DNA from: Roseivirga sp. UBA6061
GTDB lineage: Bacteria > Bacteroidota > Bacteroidia > Cytophagales > Cyclobacteriaceae
Direction: 5' to 3'
Length of the DNA stretch: 62,654 nucleotides
Assembly: GCA_002427745.1 (NCBI GenBank)
Contig: DIYF01000165.1
Coordinates: 1-62,654 of the forward strand
Positions within the stretch are counted from its first letter, which is position 1. Each line of letters begins with the position of its first letter. The notes beneath the pieces are model-generated. The model saw only the letters and a list, made by a program, of their open reading frames with translations. It searched no databases and was not told the DNA's origin. Below, one piece after another: positions 33,598-41,671 of this stretch. A program made the translations under genes and the position numbers.

Positions 33598-34471
33598 AAA
33601 GTGGCTTAGGCGGTACGTATCAGCCTGCCTGGTGATATTCCTGGTGACCATGGCAGGCACCGAGGCAAAGGCGCAGTTTTCTTTTGAAAAGCACCAGGCC
33701 CTGCGCAAAGCAGAAGTGGGTGTCTATAAGCTCAAAAAAGGCCGGAAAAATTATGGCTATGCCACCTTCTTGTGGAGGGGCAGGAGTAAAGGCAAGCTGA
33801 AGGCCAAGTACTTTGCTTCCGGCAATACCTATAAGACCTTTAAAAGCTGGAGAAAAGGGAAAGATGTAGTGCTTATCTCAAGTGGCGGGTACAGCACGGG
33901 CTTTTCTCATAAGAGCGAACCGGTGGGCATTTGTGTAGACAATGGCAAGATTGTGAACCGCAGAATTGAAGATGACAAGGATGCGCTGGTCATTGTTGAG
34001 GCTGCCGGTGGTGTGCGGGTTTCAGATATCGACAAATGTGACCTGAACCTGGCCAGTATCGGTAAGACCATCTGCCCCCGCGATGACAAGACACGGCTTC
34101 TGAACTGGGGCGTAAATGAGAATGCCACAGTTTTCCAAAGCCACCTGCTGGCCTTTAAAAATCAGCTTAGAATCAATGCTACTCAGAGCAGCCAGAAGAG
34201 CACTACCAGAAGATTTCTCGTACTGGGCTTTCGCAATGGAGAGTTGTTTCATGCCATTTTTAATGTAGACAAGGAAATGACCCTGTATGATGCAGCTGAT
34301 AACGCCTTAAAGGCCATGTCCAAAATGAATGTGATCTCCATTGTAAATCTCGACACGGGAGGCAATGATATTTACGAGGTATATGATGATGACAAGTCAA
34401 AGCTGCGCTATATGATGGGAGAGGCAGAGCCCAGAGACGCTACCAACCTTTTGGTCTATTACTATGAGTAA
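33590..34471 (+). CDS. Secreted diverged phosphodiester-glycosidase-fold paralogue 2
   Basis: I chose ATG 33590 because the residues before it come from overlap with the preceding gene; the 293-residue protein opens MSKKWLRRYVSACLVIFLVT, a signal sequence. It aligns with paralogue 1 from end to end, including KAKYFASGNT, GICVDNG-IVNR, IVEAxGGVRVSD and the C-terminal ATNLLVYYYE, and is therefore a tandem duplicate. VLISSGGYSTGF and IVNLDTGGND replace the catalytic motifs of DUF2233 enzymes. The junctions before and after it both use ATGAGTAA. Confidence 0.72.
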   Translation: MSKKWLRRYVSACLVIFLVTMAGTEAKAQFSFEKHQALRKAEVGVYKLKKGRKNYGYATFLWRGRSKGKLKAKYFASGNTYKTFKSWRKGKDVVLISSGGYSTGFSHKSEPVGICVDNGKIVNRRIEDDKDALVIVEAAGGVRVSDIDKCDLNLASIGKTICPRDDKTRLLNWGVNENATVFQSHLLAFKNQLRINATQSSQKSTTRRFLVLGFRNGELFHAIFNVDKEMTLYDAADNALKAMSKMNVISIVNLDTGGNDIYEVYDDDKSKLRYMMGEAEPRDATNLLVYYYE

Positions 34472-35891
34472 GCACTGGCGTCTTATATGGTCTATGGTCT
34501 TTTTGTCTGTGGTGAGCAGTACTTGTCTGGCCGGTGAAATCGAAGAAATCCGATACCGTGGCAAACTCTACAAGGTGTATGTAGTAAAGCTGCGTGAGGC
34601 CAACCTTCAGATGGTATGGAAAGACGAAGACGGAGAGCCCATCAGTAGTTTCGACAGGTTGAGAGATATACAACGCAGCCGGAAACGCGAGCTCACCTTT
34701 GCTATGAATGGTGGAATTTTCAACCCTCAGCTGCAGCCGGTAGGTCTTTATATAGAAAAGGGGAAGACCATGAGGCCTCTAAACCTGAAAGACGGAAGCG
34801 GTAATTTCTTTCTTAAGCCCAATGGTGTGTTCTACATAGATGAAGATGATAAGGCCGGTATCGTTACCTCAGATAAGTTTGAGCAGGTGACGGCAGGTAA
34901 AGAGATCAGGTATGCCCAGCAATCAGGTCCTCAGCTTCTGATCAACGGGAAAGTACACAGTGCTTTTACGGAAGGCTCAGTGAACCAGACCATCCGGAAT
35001 GGCGTGGGAGTTATTGATGAAAACACCGTGGTTTTTGCCATCAGTGAAACCCGGGTGAATCTGTATGAATTTGCTTCCATGTTTCGGGAGAAGTATAACT
35101 GTAAGGATGCACTTTATCTGGATGGGGCCATTTCTGAGATTTACGGAAAGGCAGACGCGAACCGGACCTTTAGAAACCGGTTTAGTGCCATGGTCATTGA
35201 TACAGAGCCACTTACTACAGACCCTACGAGTATTGTAAGTGCCATCGTAAGAGATGATGAGCCAATCATCGGAAAGCCTGCCGTTTACTCAACCAGTCTG
35301 CCTATGGAGGATTACGTATGGAATGTTCATACAACGGAAGAAGTAAAAGGCCCCGAACGTTTTTGGAGTCTGTATCTTTTGTCAAACAAGGAACTGAGAC
35401 TTGCCTGTGCAGCCGGAGGAGATGGCAGTGCCAAAGGACTGGTGGTAATAGATGGAGTGGAAAAAAGCCCGATAGCAGACAATGGAAAAGGCGTGTTTTA
35501 TATTACAAAAGACGGGAAAGGCGGAGTGGGGTCACTGACTCAGTACAAGGCTGATTTTGCAGATACATCGGTCATAAGGCATGCCTTTCAGTCAGGAAGC
35601 ATGTTAATCTCAGGAGGAGAGGTAGTATATAAAGGAAATGAAAGTTCCCGGTTTACAGGAGTGGGCTTTTCGGCAAAAGATAATAGTTTGGTATTCATTT
35701 CTGCCGGTGGTCGAGGAGAAATGGAGCTGACAGCTTTTGCACAGCTTTTTAAGGCCAAAGGCTGTGAAGAGGCCATGTTGCTGAATTCCGGAGCAAATGC
35801 TTTGATGCTGATCAGAGGTGTGGTTTCCGATCTGAATCAAAAAGTAGATGGCAGGATACCCGTCTTGTTGTCTGCCTACAAAAAGAAATAG
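34464..35891 (+). CDS. Two-domain phosphodiester glycosidase (DUF2233/NAGPA-like), second copy degenerate
   Basis: A 475-residue exported protein (signal about residues 1-23). The first domain (about 27-245) has the full DUF2233 pattern: AMNGGIFNP, PVGLYIEKGK, GNFFLKPNGVFYI, QQSGPQLLINGK, RNGVGV, FAISETRVNLYEFASMF and ALYLDGAIS. The second (about 285-475) repeats the order with altered residues (ACAAGGDG; GVFYITKDG; AFQSGSMLISGG; VGFSAKDNSLVFISAG; AMLLNSGANALML) and has lost the Asp. Family members cleave GlcNAc-1-phosphodiester bonds or similar. Starts inside the preceding gene (ATGAGTAA). Confidence 0.83.
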   Translation: MSKHWRLIWSMVFLSVVSSTCLAGEIEEIRYRGKLYKVYVVKLREANLQMVWKDEDGEPISSFDRLRDIQRSRKRELTFAMNGGIFNPQLQPVGLYIEKGKTMRPLNLKDGSGNFFLKPNGVFYIDEDDKAGIVTSDKFEQVTAGKEIRYAQQSGPQLLINGKVHSAFTEGSVNQTIRNGVGVIDENTVVFAISETRVNLYEFASMFREKYNCKDALYLDGAISEIYGKADANRTFRNRFSAMVIDTEPLTTDPTSIVSAIVRDDEPIIGKPAVYSTSLPMEDYVWNVHTTEEVKGPERFWSLYLLSNKELRLACAAGGDGSAKGLVVIDGVEKSPIADNGKGVFYITKDGKGGVGSLTQYKADFADTSVIRHAFQSGSMLISGGEVVYKGNESSRFTGVGFSAKDNSLVFISAGGRGEMELTAFAQLFKAKGCEEAMLLNSGANALMLIRGVVSDLNQKVDGRIPVLLSAYKKK

Positions 35892-35893
35892 CT

Positions 35894-37090
35894 ATGAAAA
35901 AGGTCATTATCATTTTGGTTACAGGGATGCTTTTCAGTTGTGGAGCCAGGAAGGAGCCTGAGAAAGAAGCACAGGAGCCTAAAGGGCCAAGTCAACAGGA
36001 AATAGCCGATTCGCTCAGTACCATTTATGAGAAAGAATATGCTGCGAAGGAGCAGTTGCTGCTTTCTGAAATTGACTCTCTCAATGAGATGCTGGCAGCG
36101 AAAACTCCGGCTATCAAGGTGTATCAGACGAGGATAAGGCAAAACCGGGATTCGATTAAGAAACTCAATGAGTTGGTGGATACGCTGACCAAAGGCGATG
36201 CTGCCCTTGATTCGCTGAATGAGGTGATTACCGGCTTACAACAAGACAATCGTAAGCTTGCCAGAGAGCGGGACCAGTTTACCGACCAGGTAAGGTCGCT
36301 GGAATCTGAAGTAACCCGATTAAAGGCTGAGAACAAGAAGCTTAAAGACGCAGAGAAAGTAGTATCGGCACCGGCCAAAGACCTGGATAAATTTAAGGTG
36401 GCAGGGAATAAGGTCAGCAGAATCCAGAGCGAGGAGGGCAGAGGCTTTGTGGTGTATAAGGTAGACCCTGACAAAAGCGAGGTGCGCCTGTTCTGGCGTG
36501 ATGACCGGAATGAGCTATACGACAACTTCATGAGCTATCGCCAGGACATAGCCAATAAGGGGGAACTGCTGGTATTCGCTACCAATGGCGGAATGTATCA
36601 GCCCGATCAAAGCCCTCAGGGACTTTACATCGAGAATGGAAAAGTGCTACAAAAGGCCGATACCAGGAGGGAAGGTTACGGTAACTTCTACATGCAGCCC
36701 AATGGTATATTCCTGATCAGTAAAAAGGGAGAGCCCCATGTGATCAGGACTCAGGATTTAAGAAGTTATGAAAGAAAAGACATTCGCTATGCCACACAGT
36801 CAGGGCCTATGCTGCTGACGGATGGCAAAATGAATGCAAAGTTCATGAAAGACTCGCCCAATTTTCATATCCGCAGCGGTGTGGGAGTGAATGACAACGG
36901 AGAGCTGGTTTTTATCATTTCCGAGACGCGCGTTCGCTTTTACGAGCTGGCAAAAGCTTTTGAGGAAATGGGCTGCAAAAACGCACTTTATCTCGATGGT
37001 GCGATCAGCCAGACCTATCTTCCTGAAATTGAACGCACCGAACCGGGTGGAGGCTTCGGTGTGATGATCGGGGTTTCTAAAAAGAACTAG
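35894..37090 (+). CDS. Lipoprotein with coiled coil and phosphodiester-glycosidase domain
   Basis: A 398-residue lipoprotein (MKKVIIILVTGMLFSCG, Cys16). Residues about 30-160 are a charged heptad-type coiled coil (EYAAKEQLLLSEIDSLNEML; ELVDTLTKG; QVRSLESEVTRLKAENKKL). Residues about 170-398 form one complete DUF2233-like domain with FATNGGMYQP, QGLYIENGKV, GNFYMQPNGIFLI, YATQSGPMLL, SGVGVNDNG, FIISETRVRFYELAKAF and ALYLDGAIS. Every motif is present, so this is the most likely active enzyme of the cluster, held away from the membrane by the coil. It starts 2 bp after the previous stop. Confidence 0.85.
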   Translation: MKKVIIILVTGMLFSCGARKEPEKEAQEPKGPSQQEIADSLSTIYEKEYAAKEQLLLSEIDSLNEMLAAKTPAIKVYQTRIRQNRDSIKKLNELVDTLTKGDAALDSLNEVITGLQQDNRKLARERDQFTDQVRSLESEVTRLKAENKKLKDAEKVVSAPAKDLDKFKVAGNKVSRIQSEEGRGFVVYKVDPDKSEVRLFWRDDRNELYDNFMSYRQDIANKGELLVFATNGGMYQPDQSPQGLYIENGKVLQKADTRREGYGNFYMQPNGIFLISKKGEPHVIRTQDLRSYERKDIRYATQSGPMLLTDGKMNAKFMKDSPNFHIRSGVGVNDNGELVFIISETRVRFYELAKAFEEMGCKNALYLDGAISQTYLPEIERTEPGGGFGVMIGVSKKN

Positions 37091-37098
37091 GCCAGTCC

Positions 37099-37974
37099 TT
37101 ATTGCTTTCTTACCCAAATTTCCAGGTAGTCCGGGAAGGCGCGATTGTTAAATGCTGAAAGCATATTCTCGCTGACGAGGGCGTTTGGTTTAAATGCCCT
37201 GTCATACTGTGAAAGAAAGGCATCCAGTATAGTAGCCAGTTCTCCTGAGTCAGCCACGGCCTGATCTTTCTGGCTAAAGTAGCGAATGGTGATAGTGCCC
37301 TCAGTAATCCGGTTGACGGCCCTTTGAGGCGGTACCTGAGCTTCTTCTGATATTTTCACCTGCTTCAGTTCCGGAGCTGATTCCAGGATGTTTCTGAGGT
37401 CATTGAGTGAGCTTTGATCATCCGCACTGCAGGGTATGAGTTTAATTTCTTTCAGGTTCATCAGCATGGTGGTCTGAGTGGCGGGAGTGGTGGCTGCCGG
37501 TGCAGAACTACCTGCCGGATTCGTGGTCAGGATCAGCTTGCCCTGATTATAGTCAATAGTCACCGTACCAAATTTCGATAGTGCATCCTGTCCGAACAGC
37601 AAGGCTGCATTGTTGTTGTTCACAACTCCCGCTCTCAGGTCATTCAGTACCTGGCCACCTATCTCCAGACTACGAATGTTAACCACATCGATATTGATCG
37701 TGCTGCCATTGGCAATTACAGCCTGGGAGGTGCCAAGAAAGTCGGCTTGTGTAAGCTTACCTTTGCGGGTCAGGTCATCAAATACCGCTTTGTTAATCAG
37801 AAGCCCCGAAGCACCGGTATCGAAAATGAAATCATATTCCTCCCCATTCAGCGAGGCCATCAGGTGATAGGCATTGGCATTGGGGTCTTTGATCAATGGA
37901 ACCTCAATCTGAGTTTGAGCAAGGCCCAGGTGAGCGGTGATGAAAAGGGCGAAAAAAGTGACTATTCCACGCAT
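37099..37974 (-). CDS. Retropepsin-like aspartic protease, exported
   Basis: A 291-residue protein with a signal peptide (MRGIVTFFALFITAHLGLAQ) and the clan AA aspartic-protease motif YDFIFDTGASGLLINKAVF (Asp in DTGA). The second conserved region is LFGQDALSKFGTVTIDYNQGKLIL. A single D-T-G means it would act as a dimer. After a Pro/Thr-rich linker, the last about 110 residues are a separate unknown domain. It is convergent with the phosphodiesterase-type cluster, only 8 bp away, and may be unrelated to it. Confidence 0.88.
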   Translation of the reverse strand: MRGIVTFFALFITAHLGLAQTQIEVPLIKDPNANAYHLMASLNGEEYDFIFDTGASGLLINKAVFDDLTRKGKLTQADFLGTSQAVIANGSTINIDVVNIRSLEIGGQVLNDLRAGVVNNNNAALLFGQDALSKFGTVTIDYNQGKLILTTNPAGSSAPAATTPATQTTMLMNLKEIKLIPCSADDQSSLNDLRNILESAPELKQVKISEEAQVPPQRAVNRITEGTITIRYFSQKDQAVADSGELATILDAFLSQYDRAFKPNALVSENMLSAFNNRAFPDYLEIWVRKQ

Positions 37975-38154
37975 GACTTCTTTGTTTGAGTATTCGACTT
38001 TCAGTTGTACTGAATTTAACGAATAATTCAGGGAAGATTGTTCTCAGGCCCGGGAGATTACAGCGCTCAGGCAGAAGAAAACAGCGGGTACAGTCAACTA
38101 ACTCAGAAAGACTGAGGCGGTTAAGCTAACAGAAAAGATGATCAGTGAACTAAA

Positions 38155-38997
38155 TCAGCTCTGAAGCATTTTCAGCAGCGTGGTCAGTTGCTTTTTCAGG
38201 TCCCTTCTGTCTACTATAAAATCGAGGAAGCCATGATCGAGCACAAACTCAGCGCTTTGAAAGCCTTTCGGTAAGTCCTTGCCCACAGTATCACGAATCA
38301 CACGCGGACCGGCAAAACCGATCAAAGCCCCTGGTTCAGCAATATTGAAGTCACCCAACATAGCGTAAGAAGCTGTCACACCACCGGTAGTCGGGTCAGT
38401 TAACAGTGAGATGTACGGCACTTTGGCTTCGGCCAGCCTGGCGAGCTTGGCAGAAGTTTTAGCCATTTGCATCAGAGAATAGCCGGCTTCCATCATACGC
38501 GCACCACCTGACTTCGAGATCATCAGGAAAGGCGTTTTGGTTTTCAGAGCATGGTCTATGGCCCGCGCAATTTTCTCACCTACTACAGAGCCCATGGAAC
38601 CCCCGATAAAGGAGAAGTCCATACAGGAAACCACCAGATCCTGACCGTTCATTTTTCCATACGCAGAGCGTACAGCATCATTGAGCTGGGTCTTTTTCTG
38701 GGTAGCGGTAATTCTCTTGGGATAAGGCTTGCTGTCAATAAATTCCAGAGGGTCTCCGGAAGTCATCGTATCATCAAGTTCGGTGAACTTGTTGTCGTCA
38801 AAAAGGATTTCGAAATATTCTTTAGAACCAATTCTTACATGAAAGCCATCTTCGGGGCTTACGTAGGCATTGTTCTTTAATTCCCTGGTATGTATGATTT
38901 TACCCGTTGGGGTTTTAAACCATAATCCGTCAGGAGCATCTTTTTTTTGTTCAGTGGGGGTAGTGATACCCTTTACTTTACGCTGAAACCAAGACAT
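38155..38997 (-). CDS. accD: Acetyl-CoA carboxylase carboxyltransferase subunit beta
   Basis: A 280-residue subunit of the carboxyltransferase that makes malonyl-CoA for fatty acid synthesis. The body matches AccD (SRSGGARM-type segment [49 protein letters not shown]). The N-terminal C4 zinc ribbon of E. coli AccD is replaced here by [21 protein letters not shown] and [14 protein letters not shown], with no Cys. Such a loss appears characteristic of this phylum from memory. A strong promoter lies upstream, and a TetR operator sits 100 bp from that promoter. Confidence 0.96.
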   Translation of the reverse strand: MSWFQRKVKGITTPTEQKKDAPDGLWFKTPTGKIIHTRELKNNAYVSPEDGFHVRIGSKEYFEILFDDNKFTELDDTMTSGDPLEFIDSKPYPKRITATQKKTQLNDAVRSAYGKMNGQDLVVSCMDFSFIGGSMGSVVGEKIARAIDHALKTKTPFLMISKSGGARMMEAGYSLMQMAKTSAKLARLAEAKVPYISLLTDPTTGGVTASYAMLGDFNIAEPGALIGFAGPRVIRDTVGKDLPKGFQSAEFVLDHGFLDFIVDRRDLKKQLTTLLKMLQS

Positions 38998-39036
38998 AGA
39001 ATCTATTTAGCGATTGATAGTAAAATAAACAGTCGG

Positions 39037-39067
39037 CAAAAATAGGTCAAAACTCGCGTAGCCCAAA
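39037..39067 (-). promoter_or_regulatory. accD promoter (Bacteroidota type)
   Basis: Minus-strand TATTTTTG (39044-39037) fits TAnnTTTG, with TTTG (39067-39064) 19 bp upstream. It is 40 bp from the accD start codon. Confidence 0.8.
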
Positions 39068-39166
39068 GCCTAATCGTAAGAACCTGCCTTCTCATACCCG
39101 TGGATTTGTCAAAATTTAACAATTGGGCGATTGGTTTTTTGGGGAAAACTTTCTTCCTTCGTAAAA

Positions 39167-39186
39167 CGGAATGAACGTTCATTCCG
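39167..39186. promoter_or_regulatory. TetR operator, perfect 20-bp palindrome
   Basis: CGGAATGAACGTTCATTCCG lies 7 bp before the TetR start codon. The core GAATGAAC/GTTCATTC resembles the operators of FadR-type TetR regulators of fatty-acid genes. It probably mediates autoregulation of the TetR-FabH pair; whether it also reaches the accD promoter about 100 bp away is unknown. Confidence 0.82.
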
Positions 39187-39193
39187 CGTACAA

Positions 39194-39775
39194 ATGATTG
39201 AAAACAAGCTAGATAAACGCACTTTGATACTGGAAACGACCTTGGATTTGTTGTCTGAGTTCGGTTTTCACGGTACGCCTATTTCCCTGATTGCTCAGCG
39301 GGCAGGAGTGGGGGCGGGTACCATCTATCGTTACTTCGCCAATAAGGAAGAGCTGATTAATGAGCTCTTTAAGGAGATCAAACGAAAGATTATCAGTGCT
39401 ATGCTTAATAACTATCGCGAGGAGGGCACTTTTAAAGAGAGGTTCAAGCATCTGTGGAAGAATATGGTCTATTACTACATAGAGCATCCACGCGATTTTC
39501 AGTTTATAGAGCAGCATCGCTACGCTCCCTATATGAGCAACCTGACCCGGGAAGAGTCTTTTATGATTCTTTCTCCGATCATGATGTTCTTTATAGAATC
39601 CAAGCGTGCCAGGGCCATGAAAGACCTGCCGCTCTACACCATTATTGCTCTTCTCTACGGGCCAATTGTGTCATTACTCAAACAACACATAGATAATAAT
39701 CAAAACCTTTCAGACGACAGGATTGAACAGGCTGCCGAAGCCTGCTGGGATGCTGTCAGGTATAAACAGGATTAA
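39194..39775 (+). CDS. TetR/AcrR-family transcriptional regulator
   Basis: A 193-residue regulator. I chose ATG 39194 (MIENKLDKRTLILETT), not 39131, because the palindromic operator overlaps the longer reading. The helix-turn-helix is FGFHGTPISLIAQRAGVGAGTIYRYFANKEELINELF; the C-terminal ligand domain has NMVYYYIEHPRDFQF. It is followed by a FabH-type synthase after 4 bp and divergent from accD; a fatty-acid-responsive repressor is a good guess. Confidence 0.9.
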   Translation: MIENKLDKRTLILETTLDLLSEFGFHGTPISLIAQRAGVGAGTIYRYFANKEELINELFKEIKRKIISAMLNNYREEGTFKERFKHLWKNMVYYYIEHPRDFQFIEQHRYAPYMSNLTREESFMILSPIMMFFIESKRARAMKDLPLYTIIALLYGPIVSLLKQHIDNNQNLSDDRIEQAAEACWDAVRYKQD

Positions 39776-39779
39776 TAAC

Positions 39780-40859
39780 ATGATGAAACGCAAAGTCATT
39801 ATCAATGGGGTTGGGAGTTGTATTCCTGAGCGTGTTGTGAAAAATGAAGATTTCCTGAATTCTGAGTTCTATCAGGAAAACGGAGAGCCGTTTACGGCTG
39901 ATAACCTGGAGATCATCCAGAAGTTTGAGAAGATCACAGGGATAAGAGAAAGAAGGTATGCCAACGATAATGAAAATGCATCAGATCTGGCAGCTATAGC
40001 AGCGCAAAGAGCTCTGGATAACAGCAGTATTGATGGAGAAGATCTTGACTACATTATAGTAGCTCACAACTTCGGAGATATCACGCCCGACTCAAACAGG
40101 ATAGATATGATGCCCAGCCTGGCCGCACGTGTAAAGCACAAACTGGGCATTATGAACCCGGGAACCTCCTGCTACGATGTGATCTTCGGTTGTCCGGGTT
40201 GGGTACAGGGCAGCATTCAGGCCTATCAGATGATTGCCATGGGAGATGCCGAAAATGTGATGGTCATTGGTGCGGAAACCCTCAGTCGTATTGTAGACAA
40301 GCACGACCGGGATTCTATGATCTTTTCGGATGGGGCGGCAGCCACTATCTTTCAGGCAGCCGGTGATGATGTAGACGGAGGGGTCTTATCGCAGGCTTCC
40401 CGTACGGATGCAAATGCTGAGGTAAACTACCTGGCCATGGGAGCATCGAACCATCCGGAAAAGCAGAATGGGGCTAAGTACATCAAAATGAAAGGGCGGA
40501 AAATCTATGAGTATGCCTTGGTAAACGTGGCAGATGCGATTAAGTGTGCCATGGATAAGGCGGGTGTTACGCTGAATGATGTTGACAAAATTCTTATCCA
40601 TCAGGCCAATGAAAAAATGGATGAAGCCATACTGAAGAAGCTCTTCAAGGTGTGTAAGGATCAGAAGCCGATGGAAGAGCTCATGCCCATGACTATCCAG
40701 ACGCTGGGTAACAGCTCTGTGGCCACTATTCCTACCATGCTGGACCTTATTCAGGAGAAGAAGCTGGAAAACCACCTTATCAGCTCTGGTGATGTGTTGG
40801 TGTTTGCCTCTGTGGGAGCAGGTATGCACATCAATGCCATGGTGTACAAGGTGCCTTAA
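39780..40859 (+). CDS. 3-oxoacyl-ACP synthase III family protein (FabH-like)
   Basis: A 360-residue beta-ketoacyl synthase III. ATG 39780 or 39783; I list the first. The catalytic triad is Cys138 in FGCPGWVQG, His in ILIHQANEKM and Asn in TLGNSSVATIP. It is longer than housekeeping FabH (about 320), with an inserted early region (EFYQENGEPFTADNLEIIQKFEK). It could initiate fatty-acid synthesis or serve a specialised acyl product. It is linked to a TetR regulator with a FadR-like operator and to accD, and ends at a strong terminator. Confidence 0.9.
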   Translation: MMKRKVIINGVGSCIPERVVKNEDFLNSEFYQENGEPFTADNLEIIQKFEKITGIRERRYANDNENASDLAAIAAQRALDNSSIDGEDLDYIIVAHNFGDITPDSNRIDMMPSLAARVKHKLGIMNPGTSCYDVIFGCPGWVQGSIQAYQMIAMGDAENVMVIGAETLSRIVDKHDRDSMIFSDGAAATIFQAAGDDVDGGVLSQASRTDANAEVNYLAMGASNHPEKQNGAKYIKMKGRKIYEYALVNVADAIKCAMDKAGVTLNDVDKILIHQANEKMDEAILKKLFKVCKDQKPMEELMPMTIQTLGNSSVATIPTMLDLIQEKKLENHLISSGDVLVFASVGAGMHINAMVYKVP

Positions 40860-40893
40860 GGGCTGACAATAAAATTGAAAGGAGACTGAATGA

Positions 40894-40924
40894 AAATACC
40901 GCGATGGCATTGCGGTATTTTTTT
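40894..40924 (+). terminator. Intrinsic terminator after the FabH-like gene
   Basis: A 9-bp perfect stem (aaataccgc/gcggtattt), a 9-nt loop and seven T residues, 35 bp after the stop codon. Confidence 0.9.
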
Positions 40925-40966
40925 GCTTTATTTGTTATACAAAAGTTTATTAAATATTTGAACAAC

Positions 40967-41419
40967 ATGAAGAAGGTCACACTATTTTTATTGGGGTTGG
41001 TACTGGTTTTTCAGGCCAATGCTCAGAACTCAGAAAGCGATAAAGTCAAAAGAGCCTGTATGGATTACATCGAAGGCTTTTATGAAGGAGATGAAGCGAA
41101 ACTCAAGAGAAGTCTGTCCCCTGATTTGCTCAAGTTTGGTTACTGGAAAAACAAGAACAGCGGAGAATTTGCTTCGGCCGGACAGATGACCTATGAAGAG
41201 GCTCTGAATTATGCCAAAGGTGTAAAGGAGAAAAAGAACTTTCCAGAAGCTGATGCTCCGAGAGGAATTGAGATCTATGATGTGGATGATAACATTGCAG
41301 CCGCAAAGGTGACTGCCTGGTGGGGCTTCGATTATATTTTGCTGGCCAAGGTTGAAGGCAAATGGATGATTAAGCAGGTTTTATGGCAAGGCCCTTTGAA
41401 GAAAAAGGAAGGCAGCTGA
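40967..41419 (+). CDS. Secreted NTF2-like protein (lumazine-binding-like)
   Basis: I chose ATG 40967, which opens a signal peptide (MKKVTLFLLGLVLVFQANAQ); the 21-codon extension lies in the terminator. The 151-residue protein has the NTF2-like pattern of PF12893-type proteins (VKRACMDYIEGFYEGDEAKLKRSLSPDLLKFGYW; AAKVTAWWGFDYILLAKVEGKWMIKQVLW). TTTG at 40931-40934 and AATATTTG at 40953-40960 (spacing 18) form a near-consensus promoter, which would make the mRNA almost leaderless. Function unknown; a small-molecule-binding fold. Confidence 0.82.
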   Translation: MKKVTLFLLGLVLVFQANAQNSESDKVKRACMDYIEGFYEGDEAKLKRSLSPDLLKFGYWKNKNSGEFASAGQMTYEEALNYAKGVKEKKNFPEADAPRGIEIYDVDDNIAAAKVTAWWGFDYILLAKVEGKWMIKQVLWQGPLKKKEGS

Positions 41420-41440
41420 CCGTGTTTACTTTGATTGAGG

Positions 41441-41478
41441 AAAGCCACCATATCATGAGTTGATATGGTGGCTTTTTT
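41441..41478 (+). terminator. Strong intrinsic terminator
   Basis: A 15-bp perfect stem (aaagccaccatatca and its complement), 5-nt loop TGAGT and a T-tract of six, 22 bp after the NTF2-like gene. It may work in both directions. Confidence 0.92.
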
Positions 41479-41671
41479 ATGAAAAGCCGTTGAAACAGGG
41501 TGTTGGCACGAGAACTGCATCAGACTTCTACCGTTGGTGTATAAGATCATGTAGATGTGGCTGAATGCCTTTTGTCTCATGATTTATACTTTTAGTTTTA
41601 TCCACCTGTATTAGCCAATGGAGAAAGCTCCGATGCTCTACAGGTTAAAGCCCGGATTATAAATGGTCCAA

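Noticed and set aside
34464..37090. Capsule or secondary-metabolite cluster
   Set aside because: No glycosyltransferase, polymerase or transporter genes accompany the phosphodiester-glycosidase folds.
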